Assembly: GCA_032191485.1 (NCBI GenBank)
Contig: JAVDOI010000002.1
Coordinates: 6,341,577 to 6,405,576, forward strand
DNA from: Leptoclinus maculatus
Taxonomy: Eukaryota; Chordata; Actinopteri; Perciformes; Stichaeidae
DNA: 64,000 nucleotides
Reading direction: 5' to 3'
Shown here: piece by piece, positions 25,600 to 37,376 of the stretch
Layout: the number at the start of each line of letters is the position of its first letter
How positions within the stretch are numbered: position 1 is the stretch's first letter
The notes under the pieces: model-generated
The model's database searches: none
Told to the model about the DNA's origin: nothing
Seen by the model: the letters and a program-made list of their open reading frames with translations, nothing else
Translations under genes and position numbers: made by a program

Positions 25600-26990
25600 T
25601 ACGCTCATAAAGGCAAGGGCCACAGGTGGAAGGGATGATTTGAAGATCTTTCAATCTTCTTTTTTAGTTTTAGTCTCTTCTTCCCACTTTCTTGTAATTT
25701 TTTTTATCCACAACCGCACTGCATATGTCTAACTCCCACTTGTGGTTGTTAGTATCATGTGTCAACGCTCCACAGGTGCAGAAACAGATTGGCACATACA
25801 AATACACATAAATTAGTCTATCCCTCTGAAACGGTCATGTACAGCTGTTATTATGATTATGTGATTATATGTGTGTGTCTATATAGTGTGTGTGTGTGTG
25901 TGTCTATATAGTGTGTGTTTTAGTCATTCAAAGTTCCAGAGACCAGCTGAGTGTGTTCACAACTACTTAAGTAATTCCTATCATGGAGACTAACTTAGTT
26001 ATAGACTCACACAGTTAATGAAGATGAAGTCATTCATTGCGCAGAACAGTTGGGAAATCCCACCGGGTGGCCAAATGTGAGTTTCTTCTCGTAAAATGAA
26101 ATAGAAATAGGAAAAGAAGAAATACAAAGGGTAAAAGAAATAATTACATTCAGCTATAAGAAAAAGGGAAGAAGGTAAAGAGGATCAGTGGGAGTTTGTA
26201 TATTTTTGTTCCTGAGAGTCTCCATATCATTTCAAACTACAACATTGTTACTTTTTAGAAAGCTGAGAAATATGTGTCCATCAGAGCCTCCTTTGGGAAA
26301 CAAGAGCAACAGCTGCTTCCGTTCTGAGGAATCTATAGGGGAGATTGAGGAGAAATTCTGGATACGATCAAGACAGCGCCGCTCAAACGAGTGAAGTTTC
26401 CTCGAAAGCGTCCCAACAAGCTGAGGTGGACACAATAGTTTTCTTCTCTTCATGAGAGTTGCTTAGGTAAAACTCTTTCATATTTGGCCTAGAATCGTAC
26501 CCTCTCTGTCTCACACAGGTTTCAACAGGAAACACATAACCTGCCTATACTGACAAGAGCTGGTTACATTAAAGTTGCTTCGTATCAATGGTTTTGAGTC
26601 AGTGGTCTGAATGTGGGCACTATGTAGAGCAACAGAATGAAGACAACTGTAAAATTGAAAAATATGAGGAAAATGGCCCACTCTGTCTCTGCGCGACAAT
26701 GGTTTTAATTTAAGAGGCCTTACTCATCCCAGTTTCCCACCGGGTGCACGGAGAAGAAGCAACAGACAGTTAAGAGCAGAGTCACGGTGGGGTGGAGCGG
26801 AGAGGTGGAGAAGATAGCCGGGGTGAGGAAAGGAGACGGTTTCAGCGTGAGTGATAGCTTTCCAGGGAAGCCCTAAATGGACGGAGGCAGACTGAAGAAT
26901 TCCCAGATCCGGCGCTGCCAGGCAGACAGGAGGGATGAGACCTCAGGGTGGCGGCTGGTTTTGGAGTTGTGACCATATCAGGGAGAAGAA
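23761..26990. other. Intergenic region between divergent smurf1 and myh16
   Basis: AT-rich, no coding segment seen on either strand. Contains a (CA)n of about 50 bp (25546-25595) and a CTATATAGTGTGTG microsatellite (25880-25918). It separates the two gene starts and may carry muscle enhancers for the former myh16, but nothing specific is visible. Confidence 0.5.
25546..25595 (+). repeat. (CA)n microsatellite
   Basis: About 24 uninterrupted CA units in the smurf1-myh16 intergenic region. Confidence 0.95.
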
Positions 26991-26995
26991 AGCCT

Positions 26996-27160
26996 GATAT
27001 AAGACAGCGTGGCCTCCAGCTCACACATCCGTATTCCTCCTGAGCGTACCTCCACCTCCGGCATTGGTGAGTATCGGAGTCAAATTTTGGGTGCTGTTCA
27101 ACTGATGGCCAGTGTCGTCCCTCTTACTAACACGTTCTGCTTTCCCTCCATTGCTCAGCC
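26996..27160 (+). promoter_or_regulatory. myh16: myh16 TATA-like promoter and noncoding exon 1
   Basis: GATATAAG at 26996-27003 is a TATA-like box. A noncoding exon would run from about 27025 to its donor at 27066/27067 (CATTG|GTGAGT). The next exon opens after TTGCTCAG at 27158. This matches the usual sarcomeric myosin arrangement of an untranslated first exon followed by a short intron. Confidence 0.45.
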
Positions 27161-28445
27161 TCCGGGTTAGTGAGTAGGTGAGAGAGCTGGTCAGTTGGTT
27201 GGTGTGCGGGGTCGATGTGGACCCCATGCCGTTCCTGGTTCCCCCGGAGAAGGAGCGCCTGGACGCCATGAATAAACCATACGACATCAAGCGCTCCTGC
27301 TGGGTCAAAGATGAGAAGGAGGCTTTCATTGCTGGGGAGATTCAGCCTGACGATGGGGACAAAGTCACCGCTAAGACCACCAAGAACACTGTAAGACCAA
27401 GTTATTGTGTCTTAAAGATTTACGTTTATGAAGTAAAAGTGAGCTGATAGATTAAAGGTAATAATCCCACTCAGATCATAATAATCTTGATGATTGAGTG
27501 ATTTTCCTTTTCCGATCAGACGGTGACTGTGAGGAAGGATGATGTTCAGCAGATGAACCCTCCTAAGTTCTACCAAGCCAACGACATGCCCAACCTCACT
27601 TTCCTCAACGAGGCCAGCGTGCTGGACAACCTGCGCAGCCGCTACGTCAGCGTGAGGATCTATGTAAGCTTGTTACAGCACCATGAAAAGACCGATTCAA
27701 AACCATGTCCACATGACACCTCGAAGACAGTAGAACAACGTTGTTTTGTTCCCCAAATAACTTGGTCACTAGGTAATTTGGGCCGTTTTAACCGGAAGCT
27801 GAATGGAGCAAGTTCAGCCCCCATTTTACTCATAAATGTCACATTGTTTGTCACGGGGAGTACTACTCATAGTATTATATCTTCTGTGGCTCTGGAGGAG
27901 CTTTGTCAAGTCTTAGAAATAACCCTGATGTCATCACAAATTTTGCAAGAGCCGCAGTTACAAAATAGGGAAGAGGAGTTTTCTTTTTAACTGTCAAAAT
28001 GGAAAGTGGATGTAACAAAAAAGATAAATTACAGTATTTTTTCACAAAACAACACCTCAACTGTATTAAACTTTATGTATTTTCATATTCAGATATCAAA
28101 CAAAAGTTTTCCCTGAAGTGCACCGGACTTTTCTTTTTCTGCATATAGATGGGAAAGGGAAGATACACAAGGGGAAAGGGAAGGAAAGGCATGTAAGGGT
28201 GCCTAAGAAACAGATTTGTTTGTTGATTGTTTTATTCTTATCCACTTCTAGACCTACTCGGGCCTCTTCTGTGTGACGATCAACCCGTGCAAATGGCTGC
28301 CCATCTACGGCGCTAAAGTGGCCCAGATATACAAGGGGAAGAAACGCAACGAAGTTCCTCCTCACCTCTTCTCCATCTCGGACAACGCCTACCATGACAT
28401 GCTGATGGGTGAGGAGCGTCGAAGACAGGGTCATCATAGGTCACT

Positions 28446-28463
28446 GGGGGGGGGGGGGGGGGG
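28446..28463 (+). repeat. Poly-G run (18 nt)
   Basis: Eighteen consecutive G after the third coding exon of myh16. Confidence 0.9.
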
Positions 28464-30049
28464 AAGTTGAGTTGGCAAAGAGGAGAAGTAAGCATGCAAG
28501 TGATATGTGGTGATTTGGGATAACTCCCCTCGAGGCGAGTTGCTTGAAAGTCATTACACTGTTCTTTATGTGGAAAGAGGGAGCGGGGCAGTTGCTGTGT
28601 AATCAGCGTGGCGTGTGATGATTTGTTCAGGGAGCAGAAAAATATTTGAAGCCATTATATGGCATCAGGGGAGAGCTGACAGCTGTCTGTGTTGTTGGTA
28701 ATGCTGACAGAAAACATCAGCTGTCCTCTGATCTGCTCAGAGGGAAATCAGCAGCAATTATTCTCGTCTCCCTCGCACTCTCTCTGTTTCTCTCCCGCCC
28801 TCTTCATGTCCCATCATTGCAGAGCAAGAAAACCAGTCTATGCTGATCACGTGAGGACATGTATTTTTTTTGTTTGCATATAAAAAATATGAGGTGTAGC
28901 CTACATGTGTCACTATTACAAACTCTATTTGTTTATCTCCTCCAGTGGAGCATCTGGTGCTGGCAAGACTGAAAACACCAAGAAGGTCATCCAGTACTTC
29001 GCCAATGTTGGAGCTTCTGGGAGCAAAGCCTCTGACTCCAAGGCAAGTGTGTGTTTGTGTATGCATAGACATTATATGCTTTTCCTATGTGACAAACCCA
29101 TGCAAATTCATCTCAAAGTCATCTTTTCATCTCCTCTCCTCTCAGGGCTCCCTGGAGGACCAGATCATTCAGGCTAACCCAGTGCTGGAGGCATTTGGCA
29201 ACGCCAAGACCACCAGGAACAACAACTCAACACAAAAATCATCATCAGATCATTTTCTTACATGATCAAATTAAATAATTATGTCCATGGGATATGTGAG
29301 AATAACATATATGTATTGTTTTAGGGAAAGTTTATCCGCATCCACTTTGGGCCAACAGCTAAGCTGGCTGGTGCCGACATTGAGAGCTTCATTCATTTGT
29401 TCTTTTATTACCTCGGTTAAATACCAAAGTCTAGGTTTTTACATGGTAGTATTCATGAAATGAAGATGTCATCCTGCCAAAAAAACAACTGTAAGGTGCG
29501 AAAGGAATATAATAAGTATCTTTAAAACCAATTGTCTCGCTTCAGATCTGCAAGAGAAATCAAGAGTGATTTCAGGCTGCTGAGAGAGGATACCACATCT
29601 TCTACTAACTCCTGTCTGGAAAGAAACCAGAACTCATAGGTGAGAAAATGAAAGCTGCGATGTCATCAGATATGGAATGAAAGTACATGTAAGCAGAAAA
29701 TACGAACTAGAGATCCTCTTCACTGCTGCACACAGGCACCTTATTGTTTCACTGTCAGCTTTGTGAATGCTAAAGGTTGAGAAATTTGAGTTAGCTTTTC
29801 TTTGTAACAGTCAAAATAGTCTCTCACATCTGGATTTGACAGAGGAATCAAATTGTCAATGGAGAATTTACAAATATATGTTTTACAGATGAAGAGCAGA
29901 ATAGAATAACTATATAGCTGCTGTAAATGTGATGGATAAACAGTTGAAATAGGTGTCGTTAGAAAAAAGTAATGGATACAAGTTTGAAACAGCGTAACGT
30001 TATGTAAGACATGTTAGCTAAATCACTAGTTAGCTAAAAGTATCATGGT

Positions 30050-30221
30050 TTAAATACTTAGCTAAAAGTAATATGTATTAAATAGTTATCTTAAAGTATC
30101 ATGGTTTAAATAGTTAGCTAAAAGTATCATGGTTTAAATAGTTAGCTAAAAGTATCATGGTTTAAATAGTTAGCTAAAAGTATCATGGTTTAAATAGTTA
30201 GCTAAAAGTATCATGGTTTAA
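30050..30221 (+). repeat. 28-bp minisatellite, left part
   Basis: Tandem units of 28 bp beginning AGTTAGCTAAAAGTATCATG, four nearly perfect copies plus diverged ones. The array was split by the LINE at 30241-31773 and resumes at 31774. No spacers, so not CRISPR-like. Confidence 0.92.
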
Positions 30222-30240
30222 AGGATACCACATCTTCTAC

Positions 30241-31731
30241 CAAAGAAGACGACCCCATCTGGCCTCAACAACTACCGACCAGTTGCCCTCACATCACATG
30301 TGATGAAGGTGCTGGAGAGGCTGGTCTTGGCCCACCTCCGGCCGCAGGTGAAATCCTCACTGGACCCTCTGCAATTTGCTTACCAGCCCCGTGTGGGGGT
30401 GGACGACGCCATCATCTACCTGCTGCAGCGAGCTCAGTCGCACCTGGATGGATCCGGTGGCTCTGTGAGAATCACTTTCTTTGACTTCTCCAGTGCATTC
30501 AACACCATCCAACCAGTGCTGCTGAGTGAGAAGCTGCAGGTGGTGGGGGTTAACGCGTCCACCGTCTCCTGGATCACTGACTACCTCACGGGCAGACCAC
30601 AGTTTGTCCGACTGGGCCGTGTGCTGTCTGATGTGGTGGTCAGTGATACTGGAGCCCCACAGGGAACTGTTCTGTCTCCCTTCCTGTTCACCTTGTACAC
30701 CACTGACTTCCAGTACAACTCAGGGTCATGCCATCTGCAGAAGTTCTCTGATGACTCTGCAGTGGTCGGGTGTATAAGGGACGGGCGGGAGGAGTACAGG
30801 GCAGTAGTGGGTGACTTTGTGGAGTGGGCCGGTATAAATCACCTGCTGCTGAACGTGGCCAAGACCAGAGAGATGGTGGTCGACTTCAGGAGGAAGACGA
30901 CGGCTCCACAACCGCTGAGAGTTCTGGGAGAGGATGTGGACATGGTGGAGGAGTACAAGTACCTGGGTGTCTCCATCGACAACAGACTTAACTGGAAGGC
31001 CAACATCAAAGCTGTGTACAAGAAGGGGATGAGTCAACTCTTTTTCCTGAGGAAACTTCGATCCTTCGACGTGTGCAGCAAGATGTTGGAGATGTTCTAC
31101 AAGTCTGTTGTGGCCAGTGCACTTCACTTCTCCGTAGTCTGCTGGGGGAGCAGCATTGGAGCCGGAGACACCAATAGACTTGACAAACTAGTTAAGAAGG
31201 CCGGCTCCATCATTGGCTGCAAACAAGACTATCTGGAACAGGTGGTGGAGAGGAGGACACTGAAGAAACTATTATCCATATTGGATAAGCCGGATCACCC
31301 TCTCCACCACCTACTGCAGGGACAGCGGAGCACTTTCTCCAACAGACTGATCCAGCTCCGCTGTCACAAGGAAAGATACAGGAGAACATTCCTGCCCTCT
31401 GCTATTACACTTTATAACAAATCACCTCTGGCCAGATCATCATCCTTCAAATGACTACAACACTTGCTTGTTGTTGGTGATCCTTGCACTACTGTTCAGT
31501 TTGTTTAGTTTACCTAATTGTTCATTTGATACCATTCTAATTCATTGTATATACTGTGCATTTTTATTTTTATTCTATTTTATCTTATTTTTTTATTCTA
31601 TTTTCAATTCAATATCTGCTCTGTTATTTTATTGTACTGTATATATTGTGTATTTCCATACTTCATATTTTATTCTACTCTGTAACTTGCTGCTGCTACA
31701 AACAAATTTCCCCCTGGGGATAAATAAAGTT

Positions 31732-31773
<42 letters not shown>
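30241..31773 (+). mobile_element. 5'-truncated CR1/L2-group LINE (family A), copy 2
   Basis: In a myh16 intron, same strand as the gene. An open frame runs from about 30241 to a stop at 31454: LNNYRPVALTSHVMKVLERL (finger), FFDFSSAFNTI (motif A), SDTGAPQGTVLSP (motif B), KFSDDSAVV (motif C), then VVDFRRK and a complete C-terminus. The endonuclease and N-terminal part are missing. The 3' tail ends in about nine ATCT units. High identity with copy 1 (5519-6657) and an undamaged frame indicate recent activity. It landed inside a 28-bp minisatellite, probably at TTAAA. Immediately upstream is a 19-bp segment matching a myh16 exon (30222-30240). Confidence 0.88.
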
Positions 31774-31775
<2 letters not shown>

Positions 31776-31965
31776 AAATAGTTATCTTAAAGTATCATGT
31801 ATTAAATAGTTAGCTAACAGTAACATGTATTAAATAGTTAGCTAACAGTAACATGTATTAAATAGTTAGCTAACAGTAACATGTATTAAATAGTTAGCTA
31901 ACAGTAACATGTATTAAATAGTTAGCTAACAGTAACATGGTTTAAGTAGTTAACTGTTAGCTAAA
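31774..31965 (+). repeat. 28-bp minisatellite, right part
   Basis: Continuation of the array after the LINE; units here are the variant AGTTAGCTAACAGTAACATG, about five copies. The two sides therefore carry different unit variants. Confidence 0.9.
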
Positions 31966-32643
31966 AGTAACAGATTAGCGTTAGCAGTTGAAAAAGTGAG
32001 CTAAAGCTAATGGATTTAACAGTTGCAATAGTTAAATGTAACATTAGCTTATAATAGTCCAGCCTCTGTCATTATCAGACAGCAAAGTTCACCAAACCCA
32101 CCTAAATACTGACACTTGAATTGTGTGAAAAACTAGTGAACTATATCATCATTAGAGTAAAATAGCATCCAGTTTAAGTCAATGTTGTGTTGATGAAAGG
32201 GTAGCTACATCTAACAGGGCTGTGAGGGTTTGAGTGTCTCACTAAAAAGCTTGAGAACCACCTGGAGAAATGTTACTTTCTGTCTGAATTAATAATTATA
32301 TCCAGTATTAAACATTGTGACGTGCTTTCGAGGTAACAAATGAGTATGTTCTCATTATTATGTTTGATACTATGTCTTCCAGAGGCTCTGCTGCTGAAGC
32401 CAGACCCCAAACAGTATGTGTGGGTGTGTCAGGGAGTCACTGTGGTGGATAACATGGATGATGGGGAGGAACTGCTGCTCACTGACGTGAGTTCAGGGCT
32501 TTTCTGTGAGATGCTGAGAAATTCATGCTGTGCTTTGATTTTAAATCAGTATTAAAGACGGACATACATACGACCAATGATAAATTATATAAATTAGCCT
32601 GTTGATGGTGCTATTGCCTCTGTGTAAGTGTTGTGCAGCAGTG

Positions 32644-32646
<3 letters not shown>

Positions 32647-32732
<86 letters not shown>
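32647..32732 (+). repeat. (CT)n microsatellite
   Basis: About 43 CT units with one small interruption, ending 22 bp before the acceptor of the myh16 exon at 32755, so it forms its polypyrimidine tract. Confidence 0.95.
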
Positions 32733-32738
<6 letters not shown>

Positions 32739-35375
32739 GCTTGTGTGTCCACAGGAAGCCTTTGATGTCCTGGGCTTCACTCTCGAGGAGAAGATGAGTG
32801 TGTACAAGTTGACTGGAGGCATAATGCACTTCGGCAACATGAAGTTCAAACAGAAAGCCAGAGAGGAACAAGCTGATGTGGATTCCACTGAGGGTATAAA
32901 AAGTCCACCGTGTTCGCTCTCTCTGGCCTTTTTCGCTCTATTTCTCCTTTCATCAGTCTCAATCTCATGTGTATTTTTGTTCCGACCCATTTTTTCAGCA
33001 TGTGCAACAAGACATTGTTGGAATAAATGTAATTAATTCCTCGTCCCCTGTCCCCGTTCCGCCCTGAAGTGGCTGACAAAGTCGCCCACCTCATCGCCAT
33101 CAACTCTGGGGAGCTGCAGAAGGGCATAACGCGCCCCAGGGTCAAGGTTGGCAACGAGTTTGTGACCAAAGGTATTGCAAAGACATTATTTAGTTGTTGC
33201 AACCAGGACCAGTGTGTGTACTCCATCGGTGCTCTGTCAAAGGCCATCTACGACCGCATGTTCAAGTGGATGGTGACCCGCATCAACAAGACCCTGGACA
33301 CCAAGATGCAGCGCCAGTACTTCATAGGAGTGCTGGACATCGCCGGGTTCGAGATCTTTGAGGTGAGATTGGAATAGATTCATTGGGTGGGATCACGTCT
33401 TGTCCACTACTGTATTTGTCAGGTCCTCTCTTCTCATCCTCTCATTGTCCCGCGATCCAACTCTGTCCGTCATCTCCAGTTAAACAGCTTTGAGCAGCTG
33501 TGCATCAACTTCACCAACGAGAAGCTGCAGCAGTTCTTCAACCACCGCACGTTTGTGCTGGAGCAGGAAGAGTACAAGAAGGAGGGCATCGACTGGGTCT
33601 TCATTGACTTCGGCCTGGACCTTCAGGCCTGCATCGACCTGCTGGAGAGATTGAGACACGCTCATGCACACACAGGCAGCATGAAGTGCACCAACACGGA
33701 CATACATTGTATTGAGTATTTTCTCTGTCCACCTCCCTCTCCAGCCCATGGGGATTTTCACCATCCTGGAGGAGCAGTGTGTGTTTCAAAGGTGACAGAC
33801 GCGACCTTCAAAGCAGCTCTGTATGAGAACCACCTGGGCAAGTCCTCCAACTTCCTCAAGCTGAAAGGGGGGAAGAAAGGACCAGAGGCCCACTTTGAAC
33901 TGGTGCACTATGGCGGCACTGTGAGTACTGCATTGTTGAAGCATTTGACGTGAAGATGTTAGTGGCTAGACAATACACAAACAACCTCCATAAGGATGTT
34001 GAGATGAAGCATTGTTAAAAGGATAGTAACAAACAAATGCGTTCAAAGCTTGGGACTGTTTAACTGCATCCACCTCTGTCAACAAAGTCCTTGATATCTC
34101 GATGTGTAACTGTGTGTACATAGGTCAATTAAAGCTCTTTGCGCCTCTCACAGGTGGGCTACAACATCGCCGGCTGGCTGGAGAAAAACAAAGACATCTG
34201 AACGAGAAGTCCTCCATGCCTCTGCTGGCCGTGCTCTTCAAAGAGGAGGAGGGCGCCGCAGGAACCAAGAAACAGAAGAAGGGGTCGTCCTTTCAAACCG
34301 TCTCCAACTTCTACAGGGTAACTCTCATGTGTGTGCACGCAGGCACCAAGGTACAATTATGAATTTTCGCCTCTGGACAAATGAGAAGTTATCATCATCA
34401 TCATCATCATATTTCCTGCCTTGCTCCTCCAGGTGAGGCCCCTGCTGATGGTCGCCCGTCAGGAGGAGACCTTCAAGGCCAAGGAAGAGGAGCTGAGGGC
34501 GGCAGAGGAGAAGGTGAAGGAGCTGGAGGGAAAGATGGTCACTCTGTCACAGGAGAAGAACGACTTCGCCCCGGCGCTGGCTGCAGTAAGTGCACCTCAG
34601 TACGCATGATGGTGTGTATTTATGTTACATTCAGATGATTTTAGGACACATGTCAAAGACCGTGGAATTTGCCTTCTCATTGAAATTATTGTAGTCTATT
34701 GGCAAATCTTTTTGTGCAGAGAATAAAACACAAGGTCAAAATACTTCTTCTGGCTTCTATCAAGCAGACAAAGAACGAGTGAATCACCAGTAAAATCCTC
34801 TGCTTCTCTCGTTTGTTTGCTGTTATTTGGCGTGAAGGATCACAGAAATCTCTTGCTCCAGTTTGCGTATTAATAAAAATAAATACAATCTCTGAAAAAC
34901 CAAGAAAGTTGTTTAACTGCTGTTCTGGAGGTATTTCCAGAATCCTTAAAAACACTTCTAACTATCTAGAGTCTAGATGGTTAAAGAAGTTTTGCTGTTG
35001 AAACTTGGTCCGCTGCACAATAAAAGACATTTTAAAACTCATTTCTCAAGTTGCGCCACTCTTTCAAAATCCAAACAAAGATGGTACAGTAGCAGGAAAT
35101 GATATGTCTGTTCTCAATTTGCATGATATGAAACACAATTTCAGAAGTTGTAACATCAGTTATATTTGTCTATATTGATGGGGCATTATAGTATTTTATA
35201 TTTTCATACAAAATTATATGTATAAGTGATATTCTTTTTGTTTTGAGTCCTTAAAATGCAAAATGTCAGCTCTTGTTGACATTTGTTCAAAAACAGCACA
35301 TGAACTATTCTCAAGCCAGAGCCAGTGATGCACCATTCCTCTGTCTTTGCACCTGTGTACATATAAACATACAAA

Positions 35376-35376
<1 letters not shown>

Positions 35377-35426
<50 letters not shown>
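35377..35426 (+). repeat. (CA)n microsatellite
   Basis: About 25 CA units just upstream of the myh16 exon at 35454. Confidence 0.95.
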
Positions 35427-35428
<2 letters not shown>

Positions 35429-35525
35429 ACTTTATCCCCTCGTCTCACCACAGGAGCAGGACACGCTGGGTGATGCTGAGGAGCGCTGCACCCAGCTGAT
35501 GCACCAAACGGTCCAGCTGGAGGAG

Positions 35526-35804
35526 TCAGCAATATGTTCGATGAACCAAACCATATTAAATGTGCATTCACCTTTTTTTATAATATTGAGCAGCAGAATT
35601 CCTCCATGGGCATGTTTGACATTGTATTAATACAGCAACAGAAAAGCATCAGTCGTGATATCTACTAAAATGACACTGTACGGTAATTACAAGTTGTGTT
35701 GCGGATATTCTAGAAGAATCGATGATGTCTGTAAAATCTAATAATAACACATTTCGGAGAGTAATATGTCTGTCTGCCTGTGTCTGAAATAACTGTGGAT
35801 GTGG
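35526..35804 (+). other. Insertion of about 280 bp splitting a myh16 rod exon
   Basis: Left of it the exon reads EERCTQLMHQTVQLEE; right of it DLRERLEEEEDS follows, as expected within one exon in the family. The intervening AT-rich sequence has no myosin similarity and no splice sites that I can pair with the exon. No clear terminal repeats were found, so the nature of the insert is unknown. Confidence 0.55.
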
Positions 35805-36452
35805 GATCTGCGTGAGCGCCTGGAGGAAGAGGAAGACAGCACCGCCTCCCTTCAAGGCCAGAGGAGGCAGCTGGAGGGGGACCTGACTGAGCTGAAGAGA
35901 GACCTGGAGTCTCTGGAGTCCACACTGGCCAAGACTGAGAAGGAGAAACGGGTAGAGGGAAGAGCAGCTGTGGAGGTGTAGTTTGGAGACATCTGGATTA
36001 ATGGACACAAAGGCTAGACGTAAGATTTAGACTGAACTCTGTTAAATGGTGTGTTCAGGGTCTGGACTTCAAGGTGAGAACTCTGACAGGTGACCTGAGT
36101 CAGCGAAACGACCATGTTGCCCGGCTGCAGAAGGAAAAGAGAGCTCTGGAGGAACTGCAACAGGTAGACAAACACACACATGGCAGCATGCATGCACATA
36201 GACTTTTTATGCTTATTAGTTTAACTGTGACCACGACATACATTATTATAATTTAATCAGAAAACTCTGGAGGATCTCCAAACAGAAGAAGACAAAGTTA
36301 ACCATCTGACCAAGACCAACACAAGCTCAACTCCCAAGTGAATGAGGTACGAGACTCTTCAGCTTCACAGTTTGTCCTCGTGACTTATTGAAACTCTTAT
36401 GTGCAGACCGGCAGCAAAAAATACTAAGAATCAGTGCTTTAATTGTGCTTGA

Positions 36453-36453
<1 letters not shown>

Positions 36454-36496
<43 letters not shown>
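36454..36496 (+). repeat. (GT)n microsatellite abutting an exon
   Basis: 43-nt GT run ending in the TAG acceptor of the myh16 exon at 36499. Confidence 0.95.
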
Positions 36497-36498
<2 letters not shown>

Positions 36499-36659
36499 CT
36501 GGAGGACAGCTGGGAGCAGGAGAAGAGGATCAGGGTGGAGGTGGCGAGGAGGAAAGCAGAGGGAGACCTGAAGATGACCATAGAGAACCTGAATGAGATG
36601 GAGAACGCCAAGCTCGACCTGGAGGAGGTCATCAAGAAGTGAGAGAAACAAAGCCTAAA

Positions 36660-36668
<9 letters not shown>

Positions 36669-36717
<49 letters not shown>
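36669..36717 (+). repeat. (CA)n microsatellite
   Basis: 49-nt run 30 bp after the exon end at 36638; complementary to the GT run upstream of that exon. Confidence 0.95.
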
Positions 36718-36718
<1 letters not shown>

Positions 36719-36780
36719 CTGACAAGTTCTTTTAAGCTTTGTCTGACTTCCTCTCTACATGTAACATACAAAATCAATTC

Positions 36781-37235
36781 GGTAACACTTTATGAGGTTC
36801 ATTATGACATTATATTCATACGACTTTATAATACATGTATAAGGCATTATGAAGCTCTTTATTAATGTTTAGAATCATGCACGGCTACTTATATCAGGTT
36901 TTATGAAGTATTTTAAGTAGTGGACATAATTAGACATCATTACACAACTACAAATATCCCTATAGGAGAGAAGTGTTTTGGGAAATAAAGACTTGACATG
37001 GCTTTGATAATATAAATGTTCTTGTGTCTTACACTTTATTTGCAGCCAGTAATTACTGCCCATAAACCCTCATAAGTGTGTCATAGTTGGTGTATCATAC
37101 AATTACCAATAATCTCATACAGCGCGGTCACTTTACTTAAAGCTCACAATACAGTATAGTGTGTTATTGATGTTCATAATTTGATATGATTGTGTCTTAT
37201 GAATGGACTCATAGACCTTCATATTAAGTGTTAAC
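36781..37235. mobile_element. MITE-like element
   Basis: Starts GGTAACACTTTATGAGG and ends in the inverse AAGTGTTAAC, with many TTATAA/CATTATGA words inside, a pattern familiar from fish miniature transposons. In a myh16 intron. Target duplication not resolved. Confidence 0.5.
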
Positions 37236-37325
37236 ACAAAGGCTTATCACTACAGCAGTCAGACATTTGTGTGTGTCTCTCACTCTCTTTCACACACTCA
37301 ATCCTTGCAGTTTCTGATTCCCCTG

Positions 37326-37326
<1 letters not shown>

Positions 37327-37375
<49 letters not shown>
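37327..37375 (+). repeat. (GT)n microsatellite
   Basis: About 24 GT units ending just before the myh16 exon at 37384. Confidence 0.95.

Positions 37376-37376
<1 letters not shown>

Noticed and set aside
30050..30221. Regular 28-bp direct repeats resembling a CRISPR array
   Set aside because: The units abut with no unique spacers, the context is a vertebrate intron, and the array continues after a LINE. It is a minisatellite.
33172..33212. Functional mini-intron of about 35-41 nt in myh16
   Set aside because: Too short for vertebrate splicing and lacking a polypyrimidine tract; better explained as an intron deletion remnant.
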